Below are positions 45,001-55,302 of a stretch of 64,000 bases of DNA, in pieces. The notes beneath the pieces were generated by a model. It was not told the origin of the DNA. It worked only from the letters and a program-made list of their open reading frames with translations, and did not search any database. How positions within the stretch are numbered: the first letter of the stretch is position 1; every line of letters begins with the position of its first letter. Where the stretch lies: positions 10,875,757 through 10,939,756 of the forward strand of contig CM041197.1 of NCBI GenBank assembly GCA_023078555.1, read 5' to 3'. Position numbers and translations under genes: made by a program. The DNA is from Ulva prolifera. Its lineage: Eukaryota; Chlorophyta; Ulvophyceae; Ulvales; Ulvaceae.

Positions 45001-46955
45001 GTGACATGTGTGCGCAGCATGCATGCCTCCACCTGGGAACTGGGAATCTAGCCTTCATTCGGTGCACTGACAAAACAAACACTGCCCTGAAGTCTGAACA
45101 TTCCTGATGGCTGCAGAGCACTCCGGCAGTTGTGTGCCGGCAGCTGGGCTTCAAGGACGGCGCCTTCCAGAATGTGATTTCCGTCCTTGCCGATATCACG
45201 CTGCTGCCAGCATGGCTCGGCAGCGTCCGCTGTGTCGGCAATGAAGCATCTCTTTCTGACTGCGATGACCTGGACTTTGGCAACACGGAAACATGTGGGT
45301 TCACACAGCGCCTTGTCTGTGTGTCGGAGAGCGGCGCTGGAACAGGTTTGCCCCCCCCCCCCCGTTCGTGAAGGAACGCCCCTTACTCGTTGCCGCAGCT
45401 GTTGTCTGCTGCTGCTGCTGGTGGAACTTTTGCCTACCACGCCGCTGGGATCTTACTTGGAAGCAAACCTGCACTGTGAATGTACCTTGCCAGCTGTTTT
45501 GCAAGTGTCAGCATGGGTGCAGATATCAACTGATTGCATGATTTCCACTGTCTGTGAAGCAACTAATGCCACGAAATCGTGGGCTGTCCAGTGTGCCGAC
45601 GAATGCGCAAGGATCTACCAATCATTGCATACATACCAGCCCCAACCGCGTGCAGGGCCCCCTCTCGGCAAGGCCCGGCTCACTGGCGGCAGCGCCGACC
45701 CCGGCGGCGCCTGGGCCTACGGCCGCCTCGAGGTCTCCGACGGGGAGTTCTTCAGCACAGTCCGCGACCGCCGCTTCGCGCAGACCCTCGGCCGCCGCGG
45801 CGCACAGGTGGCGTGCCGCTCCCTCGGCTTCACAGCCGGTGCGCAGATTCTCTCCGGGGACCAGTCGGCGCTGCCGGGGCCGTCCGGGGATGTCAACTCG
45901 CTTGGCCGCATCGCATGCCAGGGCGACGAGGCGACACTGGCGGACTGCGAGTTCCTTCCTGACGATGGCACGGACTATGGCGTGTTTGGGGACGACGGCA
46001 CCGTGGCGTTGGTATGTGGAAGCCCCACAGGTGCGTTCGGCCATTGTCGCTGACCTGAGCACTGGCCTGGTGGCCTAGATCTAGAGAAGACGGAAAGCAC
46101 GCAGGGACCCGTGCAAGATGATCAGCGATTGCATTCACCTGTTTTAAGCTCGGTCATCCGTCATGTGCGCAAAGGTGGTGTCTATGTATTACTGGCGGAT
46201 GTAGAGGGGGAAATCCCGTTTACCTGTGTCACTAAGTGCACGAGGTTTGCTCCCCGTGGCTCATTGTCTGCACACTGGCCGATGGAGTGCCGGTGTGCAC
46301 GTTCCGGTGGATATCGCATGCAACGCTGTGCTGTTCGCCAGTGGGCAGGTTCAAGTGAGTTCTGAATTCAGTCTGAGGGACGAAGAATCCTGGCTTCTGC
46401 GTATACACACCCCGTTCACCAATTCTATGGGATGTGGCCATGCAGGCTGCTCTGCAAACACAACTGCGCCGGCTCAGGGAAACGTCCGTCTGGTAGACAT
46501 TTCTGGCATCACCACCGGCACTGCCCCCTGCGACGCCGTCCACTTTGGCGGCGTCGAGGTCTTCAATGACGGCCGCTGGGGCCGCGTCTGCCTCGGCCGC
46601 TTCGGCAACAGGCCAGAGGACTTTGTCATCGACGCCACCGTCGTCTGCCGCCAGCTCGGCTTCCCGTTCGGGAGCCTCATCGATACTGAGGAGGTGTCCA
46701 CCGACGATGGATTTGTCGGCGCAGACTATGTGGACTACACTGATGCCGGGGAGGTGGTATGGGCGACAGACGTGCTGTGCACCGGCAAGGAGGAGCGCCT
46801 CGATGAGTGTTTCTTGCCGCAGGCGTTTGGAGCTGCCACCCCGACGGGCAGCGGAGACGGCCCTGCAGCGGCAGTGGCCGGGGTGCAGCAGTCGTCCTGC
46901 CGGCGCAGAGACACTCCGGTGTTTGCTGTAGCTTGCCGCAAGTTTGAGATCAATG
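38742..46955 (+). CDS. SRCR gene 1: secreted protein with x-R-P stalk and eight SRCR domains
   Basis: Thirteen exons, about 1,218 codons: 38742-39063, 39392-39615, 40244-40448, 40873-41093, 41450-41630, 42126-42346, 42986-43151, 43386-43850, 44051-44428, 44633-44790, 45117-45345, 45656-46030 and 46446-46955. Every junction keeps frame. Exon 1 has a hydrophobic signal-like core (AAAVAIAVLLTAAPACA) and GRPARPARPGR-type triplets, then a Pro-rich linker. Eight scavenger receptor Cys-rich domains follow. These bind proteins or glycans at the cell surface in animals; the function in algae is unknown. No transmembrane segment is seen. The start codon lies upstream, probably in another exon, because IAARP follows a CTGCAG acceptor conserved in the paralog. 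A short last exon may begin near 47035, and TGTAA words cluster at 47634-47660. The exon 8 donor is GC (43851). Confidence 0.8.
39392..40448 (+). CDS. SRCR gene 1, domain 1 (two exons)
   Basis: Exons 39392-39615 and 40244-40448 are separated by a phase 0 intron. Landmarks are EEGSLRLVGRVDINGF, FGAVCIEGF, VACRQMGFVGG, CTGTEERLVDCPGS and SYAFVACGNTAGP. Six Cys, group A-like. Confidence 0.85.
40873..41630 (+). CDS. SRCR gene 1, domain 2 (two exons)
   Basis: Exons 40873-41093 and 41450-41630, with a phase 0 internal intron. Landmarks are GDLRLAGG, GGWGTICDRTG, VACKQLGFSEG, CSGGEAALTDCPG and TTLVLSCFSG. Six Cys. Confidence 0.85.
42126..43151 (+). CDS. SRCR gene 1, domain 3 (two exons)
   Basis: Exons 42126-42346 and 42986-43151. 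Landmarks are GNLRLVGGSSGPEYEYGRLE, STICDIDGF, VACKILGYDGG, VDCNGTESSLLDC and ATVLTCAN. Six Cys. Confidence 0.85.
43386..43850 (+). CDS. SRCR gene 1, domain 4 (single exon)
   Basis: 465 nt, phase 1-1. Landmarks are SVRLRGGFGTPCDPVHTGFV, WGAICNGNDG, VICRQLGFPYG, CRGPEEKLTDCNLGQGF and LTVACRMFP. There is an extra Cys pair (the first residue of the exon and GTPC) beyond the usual six, and an acidic Asp/Tyr-rich loop. The donor is GC rather than GT. Confidence 0.85.
44051..44428 (+). CDS. SRCR gene 1, domain 5 (single exon)
   Basis: 378 nt, phase 1-1. Landmarks are GDVRLMDSTTVSNWEVGRLE, SWSQVCARDF, VACRQLGFGSG, CTGSEETLLDC and LTLACVSEPQ. Six Cys. The paralog exon at 61321-61698 has the same length. 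Confidence 0.9.
44633..45345 (+). CDS. SRCR gene 1, domain 6 (two exons)
   Basis: Exons 44633-44790 and 45117-45345. Landmarks are GALRLTEDGAGGG, AWGTVCEGERG, VVCRQLGFKDG, CVGNEASLSDC and RLVCVSES. Six Cys. The donor is followed by a run of 13 C's (45351-45363). Confidence 0.85.
45351..45363. repeat. Poly-C run just inside an SRCR intron
   Basis: Thirteen C's beginning six bases into the intron after exon 11. The paralog has 34 C's at the equivalent site (62779-62812). Confidence 0.9.
45656..46030 (+). CDS. SRCR gene 1, domain 7 (single exon), four Cys only
   Basis: 375 nt, phase 1-1. Landmarks are ARLTGGSADPGGAWAYGRLE, VACRSLGFTAG, IACQGDEATLADC and VALVC. The Cys after STV (now Arg) and the Cys expected in DDGTDYGV are both absent, which fits loss of one whole disulfide. 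Confidence 0.85.
46446..46955 (+). CDS. SRCR gene 1, domain 8 (single exon)
   Basis: 510 nt, phase 1-1. Landmarks are NVRLVDISGITTGTAPCDAV, DGRWGRVCLGRF, VVCRQLGFPFGS, CTGKEERLDECFLP and FAVACRKFEI. It has an extra Cys pair as in domain 4. Confidence 0.85.
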
Positions 46956-48599
46956 GTGCGCCCTGGGTTTTTTCCCTTATGGACTGTGTACCTGTGTGTG
47001 TTGATAATGCACCTGCTCGGGATAGAATTCTGCAGATGAGCGTGTTGCGTGGAAAAGCATGCTGCTGTCCCCAACCCTATGTACAAATACTTGAAATTGA
47101 ACGCTGTGTGCACGTGAACATGCATGAAGTCAGCGTCGTGGAGGTGGAGGACTGTTGCTGGTGTGTCAGCACAATTCACAGTTCTTAGTGGCAGACTTGT
47201 CTGTGCGTACTGCAGTGAACTGTCCCCACTAGCTTTCAACTTCGCATGCCATGGCGGGACCACATGCTGGTGCTGATCATTACAAGAAGATGCTGTGCAG
47301 AGTCCAACGTCATCCGGCGGCTGATGGGACAGTGAGACTGAACAGCAGATGCACGATGGTCATGCCACCCCAGCCATTTTCGCCGTGTTGCAACTAGTGC
47401 AGAAAAGTCTCCAGCAAGGTGCAGCCAGGAGAACACATGCTTAAATGTTGCTACGACTCGGAGTGCTCTGCATCTGCCTGAACCACTGCTAGCTTGATGA
47501 ATGTTTTAGGGCACCTCGGGTTTCCACATGTTGCATATGGAAAGCTCGGCCCGGGGTGCTAGCAGACCGTGCAATGATGCTACTTTCCGGGTTCAGGGCC
47601 TGGCTCACGTGAGCCGTGTGGAAAAAAACATTATTGTAATTGTAAACTAGTGTAACTGTGAGCCCTGCTACCAAGTGCCCGGCAAAGGATCGCCCCGCCA
47701 CAATTGAAAGCATGCACGCGATTGCAAGCCAATTGTAGACATACATGAGCAAATAGCAGTGCCAGCGCAGTGCTGATGTCACTTGCACTTGACACTTGCT
47801 GTATCGTGAGCGTGCCAAGACAGGAGAACATTGCACTGCTGTAATGTGCTGGCTTGGTATACAGAACTCAAGACCACATCAGCATAGATGCTACAAGCTA
47901 TCCGGCACTGTATCCGGCACTGTATCCAAGACTGCTGCTGTAGACAGCGTTGGCTGCCAGTGGGGCAGCATGATTGCTTGGATGGGACAAACCTGGAAGT
48001 GTGTTCAAGCTGATGATGGTGCAGTACTGCAGTACTAGTTTGCGTGTGGGAGCATCATGGCGTCGCTGGCTGTGGTCCAAATGTAATAATTTAAAGACAC
48101 CGGCGGCAGGGCAGGTCGCACCGCAAAGATGGTGCGTAATTGTGATAATATTTCAGGAACAAACGCGACCAGCACACCCACCCAGCTCAAGGGCGCGCAG
48201 CGCCGCCGCGGCCGGGGCGCCCACTCGGAAATGCTCTGAATGTTGCGATGGCCGCATTCACACATGCATCAGTGCTGCAGTGTGAGCACCTAGAGCGGCA
48301 ATAGCCAGCGCAGTGACCCGCCCAATGCTCCTCACAACTGCGCCACATGCTGGCCCGGCCGTGAAACCCACACCCCGCACACACGCTGCCCGGTCCCTTC
48401 AGCCACGCCAACACTCTAGCTTCAAACAGTTTGAGCAGTGTCTGTACATAAACAATTGTTTCCTAGATATCTAGGTATCGATACCTGTGGTTGAACCATT
48501 CCAGTCCAACCATACAGCTTATTGTTGTCAAACGCCACCACTCCGAGAGTCTTATCGAGAGTCTTATCGGTCATTAAGTAACCATGATGTTTTTGTCAA

Positions 48600-48629
48600 C
48601 ATCACGCAAGCAGAACAGCTTGCGTGATG
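48600..48629. repeat. Hairpin, perfect 12 bp stem, 6 nt loop
   Basis: CATCACGCAAGC and GCTTGCGTGATG around AGAACA. It resembles a stem-loop, with no poly-T tail and no gene directly upstream. Confidence 0.8.
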
Positions 48630-49136
48630 TCCGACGATCGACAGCGCAAGGCCTCAGCAGACCACGCTGGCACTGTGTGGGCCGATTTTCAGGCCGCGGA
48701 GCTAGCAATAGCTCCGCTGAAGATCACACAATCCAACAGCTACCCAAAACGCAGTGGACAGTTTCCAAGCAGATCGTCTGCCTTCCGGCCGCTGACGTAC
48801 AAGGTACTCGCGTCACATGGACACGGCAACTTGAATCTGTTGAACCTGATTGACTTGATGATGCTGCGGCATTGCTCTGGACCTCCAAACAGCACTGTGC
48901 CACCCAGCGCACTGAGCAGCTGCTCCCGGTACCTGGGCCGGTCGGCCTGGCGAACTTGGGAGTGCTCGCGCGCACCTGAAGCTTTGAAGCGCAATTGCAG
49001 CAAGTTGTTTGGTGTGGTTTGGGTTGGAAATCCCAACATGATGCTGACTGCCTACCATTGTGAAGCTGTGGGATCTGTGGCCACATGCAGACTGAGGCAG
49101 CGCTGTGCGCGAGGCAAGTAGCAATGTCACATTGCG

Positions 49137-49169
49137 AAGGCGGCACAGGGACGGTCCCTGTGCCGCCTT
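49137..49169. repeat. Palindrome, 16 bp arms, 1 nt centre
   Basis: AAGGCGGCACAGGGAC is followed by one G and its exact complement. It borders the C/A-rich block 49200-49800 and may be a foldback terminus. Confidence 0.8.
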
Positions 49170-51025
49170 GGCGAGGGGACGGGTTGGTGGTGTGTTACAA
49201 GGACAAAGGCAGCAAGGCGGGCAGCACCGCGAAAGAAGCAAACAAACGAAGCAAACACACAGACACCCACGCACGCGACACCCACCACGCCCCAAAAAAA
49301 AAAACCCAGCATGCGGTGCGCACCGGCGCAGCAAAAGACCCAGATCCTTAGACCGCCAAGCACACACCCACACACCCACAAACCCAAACCCACACACGCA
49401 CGCACAAACCCCGCCGACACACAACATCACAACCACCAGCACCACAACGCCCGCCGCCTTACGACAGGGCCAAACCCAACACACTGCTGCCTGAGGCCGC
49501 CCATCATGGCCGCCCGATTGCCGGGGGCCGCCCTGGCCCCAAGACCCACCCCCACCCAACCAAGCCACAGCATACCACGCCAGCCCGGCACACCGCCGCG
49601 CAGCCTCGCCGGCCCACGCCGCACCGCACCCAGGACAATGCATCGCCCAAGCCGTCTCCGCAGTCCCCGCACATGCCAACGAAGGCATCCCGCACACCCA
49701 TCGGACCCGGCCTAGCTGGAGGCAGAGGCCACAGGTCGGTGGCGTCAAGCGGACGGGGCGCCCAAGAAGCACCCCGCCGCTCAGGCCGGACGCCCAAAAA
49801 AAAAAACGAGACGGGTTGGTGGTGTGTGTTGACAGAAGAAGACCTGCCAGAAGAACAAGTGGGCAGGTATGTGTTCGCACTTCCAAGGCAAGGTGGCCGG
49901 CAGCACTAGAATACAGTCATATTGCAGGTACGTGTGTGTTGATCACCTGCAGCTGGTAGCAGTGAGCTTAGCAGTGCTGTTCCTGTTTGGAAGTGGTAGA
50001 TATGGATAGGCCTATCGCCGGCGGCCTACGTGTCCATGCGTCAGGATGACAGATCTAGAGTCAGATGACAGATCTAGAGCCACCTAAGTGGTACTGACAA
50101 ACTCGGTGTGCCGGCGGTGACGCGACCTGCAGATAGTCTACAGAACTAGTGTATAGAGTTAGAGCGCTGTTGGTCCCAGTGAGAGCATTGCCATGCGCGC
50201 CTTCATGTCAGAATAGAGGCCCGGCAGTGCTGCTAAATTGTTGCTAGTAGAATGGTAATTAGTTAACTACGGTATGACCAATACCAAACTGTATGATGCC
50301 TCAGCTGCGGAATTCCTGAAGAGGCAGTGTCATCATGCTTGAGGAGGGGGTCATGCACTCCCGCTACGAAGTGGTCCCAGTGTGGGCGCGCATCAAAACG
50401 ACCGAATTTTCGTAATTGGGGACAACTTCGAATATTGTGATCAATGTTTGGGGACTCTGCGTGAGCGATCTCGGCTGTGGGGACTCTCCCCACCCCAGGC
50501 CCCCCTTTTGGCGAATAATGGCGGTTCTCCCAAACGGTGGCATTCGCTGAGCTTTTCCCGCCCAAACGCACGCCAGTGATCACAGTGCAGTGACAACATA
50601 GAAAAGTCACTATGATAGTGTACATTCGCGATGTTTGCACTGTTGCGACTTCTGTGAGTGATGTGGTCGTCGTCACAGCTGAGCAGACCTCGACGCACTG
50701 CAATGACATGGCTTCGTGACCACGCAGTGGTCAACAGGTGTTATACGATGGTGTGCAAGACGTATCCGGTGCCTATATAGTAGGTGGAGCCTAGAGCTGT
50801 AAATTTAACTTTTGGAAGCACGATTTAACGTTAATTGACAAAGCTAAAGTAAAATTAAAGTAAAATACGGTCAAAAAGCTTTACTTTAAACGTGTTTTAA
50901 AATGGTGCTTTGCCACTTTACCATTAAAGTTGTTAAATACGTCGAAGAGGCATTTGCTGCCAATTGCACGGCATAAACACGGCACAGACATGTCCACAAC
51001 CACCTACATGCATCTATTGCACGAC

Positions 51026-51750
51026 CTACCAACTATCTGCATCGCCTGAACAACTTGACGACGATGGAGATGCTCCTAGGCTGTCAGAATCTTGGTCACA
51101 TGCAACGGAACCCATGTTCTGCATCACCAACTCCTCCTCATCCACTTCATCGACAAATTCGAGCAGACTGTCGAAGCGTGGAGCTTCAACAACAGCACCA
51201 TCATGTTCGTTCAGAAGTCCTCCTGAACGAACATGATGGTGCTGTTGTTGAAGCTCCACGCTTCGACAGTCTGCTCGAATTTGTCGATGGAGGTGCACGT
51301 TCATCTTGGCGTACACTATCATTGCAAGCGTCTTGTTCTTCATTGACCTTCGCTTGGCAGTCAAGTTGTCTCCAAATGAGTTCCACAGCCTCTCGACAGC
51401 TGTTGAGGAGGGCTTCGCAGACATCACTTTGATTGCAGCCTCTCTCAACACTTTTCTGGGACTTGATGCATCCAAAAGGCGACTGGCGGCTCACCATCTA
51501 CCCCAACTTGCTGCAATTTGCGGCTATCTATGTGCAAGTGCTTCAGAGCCTCAGTCTCATGCACACCAAGAAATGCTCTGAGAGCTCCCGACAGGAGAGT
51601 AGCCTTGATATCAGTGAGGGAAAGTGACATGTTGCTTTCACGGCGTTGTTGAACAACAGTGTGCTTGTCTTTTGTCATGTCTAGAACTTGCAGCTGCCAA
51701 TTCAAACTGAGGTCTAGAGTTCCTAGTTCTTCAAGCATGAGCAAGTGCAC
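51026..51750 (-). pseudogene. hAT transposase remnant
   Basis: The C-terminal dimerisation region is recognisable: MSAKPSSTAVERLWNSFGDN and RRSMKNKTLAMIVYAKMNV, followed by an acidic tail. An upstream piece (51750 down to 51445, SLTDIKATLLSGALRAFLGV) is in another frame. The catalytic N-terminal part and zinc finger are missing, so the gene is non-functional. Part of the tail is duplicated in inverted orientation by the palindrome. Confidence 0.7.
51150..51287. repeat. Perfect palindrome, 65 bp arms, 8 nt spacer
   Basis: The arms 51150-51214 and 51223-51287 are exact complements around AAGTCCTC. They lie in the hAT transposase tail, so the same peptide stretch (CRSVELQQQHHHV) reads on both strands. 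A transcript would fold into a long perfect hairpin. Confidence 0.95.
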
Positions 51751-53849
51751 AGCGGCACAGATAAGTACTAGGAGCCAACGGTAGGTGACTAGCTGTGACT
51801 GAGCTTTATATAACGTGCTTTGCTAGAGTTGTTTGTCCTATGAGGATGGTCAAAGTCATCTACATACAGCCCTTTTGGGTTGCCATTTTAGCTTTAAAGC
51901 CCGGTTAAAATTGAAAAAGTGTTAAAGTAAAATAAAAGTAAAAATACCCCCTTTAACGCCACTCACGCGTTTTAACGTTAATATAGTTAACTAAAATAGC
52001 TTGTTAAAATTGATTAAAATGGGATTAAAATTAAATTTACAGCTCTCCACTGGAGCCTGTGTCGGCCTTGGAATTGCAGGGAGTCGAGTCGTGGGAGTCG
52101 TCAATACAGTGGTGCCGCGACCAGTCGAGGAGCCAAACGAGGTGAATGACGTGGCTACACGCAACTGTGGTTTCGAGAATTCATCTATGAGGCCCGATGA
52201 GTTTCCGCGGGGGACGTCATACTGATTGAACAGCCGGCATCGCACAACACCACAACATACGATGGACAGCTCTGATCAAAACAAACTACAGAGGCATAGG
52301 ACGTGAACAGCAATGGCCGCGAATAACAAGCACGGTAGCTGCAAGAGCTATCTCAACCGATTGCAACACCCGGACTTGCATTGCACGTGAGTCCACAGAT
52401 TCAAGTTGGGTAGGCTACTGGTAAGCTGACCAGCTGCACCTCGCCATGGGGAAATCACATCCCGGAACTGTCAACACAAATATAATTCCGCACAAAATAT
52501 GATATATAGTTGTATTTGAGAGTCCCAGTGTCAACAGACATCACATGAAGGTATGCTGACCACGATTTGACACTGAGTTTGGAAAAGTGCACACAGAGAC
52601 GCAAAATAATACCAAGGAAGGCTATATGCCAGTAAAACATCAAAAGAAGCATCATAGAACGAGTTTGGGGACGGTTGGGGAAGAATGTCGATGTTTGGGG
52701 AACAAAACGCGGATTTGGGGGTACTCCCCACGGGAACAGCCCAAATCGGCGACTTCGGGCGATTCTCCCCAAACCTCCGAGATGAATCAGCCATTCTGTT
52801 CATTTGACCTAAATAATATTTAAAGTGTTCCCCAATCGATCAAAATCGTCGTCGATTTCGCGCGCCCTCACTGGGACCACTTCGTAGCGGGAGTGCATGA
52901 CCCCCTGCTTGAGGGATATTCAGCCCATGCACTGAAGCAATCGCCCACCTGACCACAAGGCTGTACGGAGTCATGTCAGATGACGCGCAGCTGACGTTTG
53001 AGAGAACGTGTGCACGGCAGGCACTGACCACGACCTCGTGCAGGTGTTTCCCTGGCATGCCTGCAAGATGCACCACCTGCAAACATACCAGCAAGAGATA
53101 GACTACAATGCTGGTGAAGTACCTGGCACAGCAATGTTGGCCTACGTTCGCTCATGCCGCGAGAGTTGTGGCTATGTGCGCGGCGTTGAGGACTGACTAG
53201 CGCTGTAGACACGCGTTGAAGCATCGAGCAACATGGCTCACACATGGCAAGAGAGGTGTAGCGATCTGAGCATATTCGGGCAAGCCTACGAGTACACGTG
53301 TGTATTCTACACAAGCTCGGGAATCATGCCGAGAGCTGATAGCGATTTGACTGATAGCTGTTTGCGCATGCTGAAGCTACGTGCCGCCCAGTGGTGGCCT
53401 CCACGCATACTCGGCTCGCAAGTTCTCCACAAGCAAAGATTTAATGTTTAGCAACACGCTTGTTGCAAGGAGCGTGGCCGCTGAGGCGCTGGTGAAGTGA
53501 TGTCCCCGTCGCTGAGGACTCTGTAAACCTTATATACAGCTGCAGGCAGATGTCGAACGTATACAGCTACCTCAGATTCCACCTGTGGGATTCCTCGTGG
53601 ATGCTGCTGGAAGACCCACTTCCTCTGTTGAGCCCTGGACATGGAGGTGTGCTGAATCGTGGCTGTGCCGAATCACTTCCGAGCGACCTCACGATGCACC
53701 AGTGCTGAACCACTGCCGTGTGCTGAAATTATTTGATGCTACTGTACATGTTGTTCTTGACTTCACAGCCCGTCGCACTATTCCGAAGGTTGGGCAGCGT
53801 TCCGCAGCGTGCCCAGTGCTGCTTTACATGTTGCGCCGCTAAAACAAAA

Positions 53850-54659
53850 TTATCGTTCTCTATTCCATTTCTGGTTGTTGTGGCGTCCCGCTGCCATTTG
53901 CTGCGCTAGCTGCCCTACCGAACTGTGGTTGATTGCGCGGAATCCGCGATTTGCACTGTCCGGCTGGCACTCCAGAGCGCCAGTCGGAAAAGAAAGAGCC
54001 AGATTTTTCAAGTCGAGTGCCGTGACGCTGTAGTGAAACAGGCCTACTGACAGATACAGCTGGTCCGCAACCAACGATCTCTGGATCAGCACATCGCACC
54101 TGCGTGCACACCAGGAAACCACGACCACAGTGTTGCCATGAAGCGCCCCGCCTGAGATGTGCGGTTGAACTTCGACGGAATTGCTTGTGAAATTTCCTTC
54201 ATGTTTTCTCAGAGATCTGATATCAGAGATCAACTGCACCTTGCATGTTCGCAGTAGCCAGATGTGCTTAGGCCTAGATCTCACCAGGCACCCACCTGCT
54301 TCGACGCACCCCCTCGATACTGTACACAAATCTGTGCCCAGTTGGATAACGTGCCAGGTGTAGATCTTGGTATGGTCGACCATGCCAAGATCTACACCTG
54401 GCACGTTTTCCAACTGGGCACAGTAATGTTTGAGCTCCCGGCAGAGCATCCCACAGCGTCTCGTGAATGACACATCATCTCCACTCAGATCTCCACTCGA
54501 AAGTTGTCCTGCGACACCATTTCTGGTCAACGCAGCACCATATATACATGTGGTCAACGCAGTACCATATGCGCTTCTCGCATGTGCAAGGCATGTACTG
54601 CTCTCATGTTTCGCCCACATATACACCGGACACCGCAGCATAGAGTCATCAGCTCGCAC
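53850..54659 (-). other. Open frame of 269 codons, unrecognised
   Basis: Longer than expected by chance at about 50% GC. It includes RRCGMLCRELKHYCAQL and VDLGMVDHTKIYTWHV, and no domain is recognised. The frame runs through the 90 bp palindrome, which argues that it is partly fortuitous or that a mobile-element gene has been rearranged. Confidence 0.2.
54333..54422. repeat. Palindrome, 45 bp arms, no spacer
   Basis: Starts TGTGCCCAGTTGG and ends CCAACTGGGCACA; the centre is GGTCGACC. I count two mismatches between the arms. No TIR element boundary is seen around it. Confidence 0.9.
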
Positions 54660-54944
54660 TCACGCCCAATGCAGCTGGAACACTAGCTGAAAAACTTCTT
54701 AGACCTTGAGATTCCATTTCCTGTGTCTCCGTCCTGCCCGAGACCTGCCACTACGCCTACTTCCTTGTCACACACTAAAGCGATCTAGTCAGCTGGCACT
54801 GACTGAGCGCCTCCAAGCAGTCCCGCCAGGGCAGATGCAGCGGTTTGACTGTACCCCACATACACACGCTGCTGAAACAGCTGCTGAAACAACTGCTCCG
54901 AGCCAAGCCACGCATTCGGCGTTGTCATTGGAATTGAGTTAAGT

Positions 54945-55302
54945 ATGCTACGGTGTCCAAACTGCACAGCTCAGCATGCATGCACCGCGCAGATCGCCTC
55001 GAAGCCGCGGTTGTCCACGGCCAGAGTGGCCGCGGCGGCGCTCGCGGCGCTCCTCACCGCCTCCCCCGCGCATGCCAATCTTCCATTCGCCACGGCCTTT
55101 GGGCGTCCGGCCCGACCCGAGCGGCCTGGGCGCCCAGCGAGGCCGGAGCGCCCGGCCCGGCCGGCGCGGCCGGGACGGCCCGGGCGCCTCACCAACGCTA
55201 CAGTACCTGACGAGGCCGCGCTGCCACCTGAGCCTGCGGAGCCTGTCATCGAGATTCCTGAGAGCGCCCTTCCTGTCGCACCGCCGACAGATGTTGCTGG
55301 TG
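54945..55302 (+). CDS. SRCR gene 2, exon with signal peptide and x-R-P stalk
   Basis: MLRCPNCTAQHACTAQ precedes IASKPRLSTARV. The join coincides with a CGCAG acceptor-like site also present in gene 1, so an intron could remove the first 16 codons. The triplets GRP, ARP and ERP alternate over ten units. Ends in phase 1. Confidence 0.75.

Larger units (their letters stand above)
46956..50335. other. Intergenic region after SRCR gene 1
   Basis: The 3' end of gene 1 is probably here: a candidate last exon from about 47035, and TGTAA words at 47634-47660. Further on are tandem CCGGCACTGTAT (47897-47925), a perfect 12 bp-stem hairpin (48600-48629), a palindrome with 16 bp arms (49137-49169) and a C/A-rich block (49200-49800) with poly-A runs at 49293 and 49797. 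No other gene recognised. Confidence 0.4.
50793..52050 (-). mobile_element. Defective hAT element nested in the TIR transposon
   Basis: Inverted ends AGAGCTGTAAATTTAA (50793-50808) and TTAAATTTACAGCTCT (52031-52046). The 8-mer TGGAGCCT occurs at 50785-50792 and 52051-52058, as expected of hAT target duplications, offset four bases from the right inverted end. AT-rich subterminal TTAAAGTAAAAT repeats lie inside both ends. It contains a reduced transposase gene on the reverse strand and a large palindrome. Confidence 0.8.
50346..52905. mobile_element. TIR transposon with 9 bp target duplication (Mutator-like by size of duplication)
   Basis: The ends GGGGGTCATGCACTCCCGCT and its complement at the right continue as about 80 bp of inverted similarity (CTACGAAGTGGTCCCAGT, then a GGGCGCGC block). 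Both sides are flanked by TGCTTGAGG (50336-50344 and 52906-52914). Subterminal GTTTGGGGA words recur on both sides. It encodes no protein of its own. A hAT element (50793-52050) is nested in it. Without that the element is about 1.3 kb and non-autonomous. The superfamily is inferred from TSD length only. Confidence 0.75.
52915..54944. other. Intergenic region before SRCR gene 2
   Basis: No recognised gene. It includes a 269-codon reverse open frame (53850-54659) and a 90 bp palindrome within it (54333-54422). The promoter of SRCR gene 2 should lie in the last few hundred bases, but no TATA box is evident. Confidence 0.35.

Noticed and set aside
48813-49886. 357-codon reverse ORF
   Set aside because: Low-complexity Cys/Gly/Val-rich translation of a C/A-rich non-coding block, with no motif or conservation.
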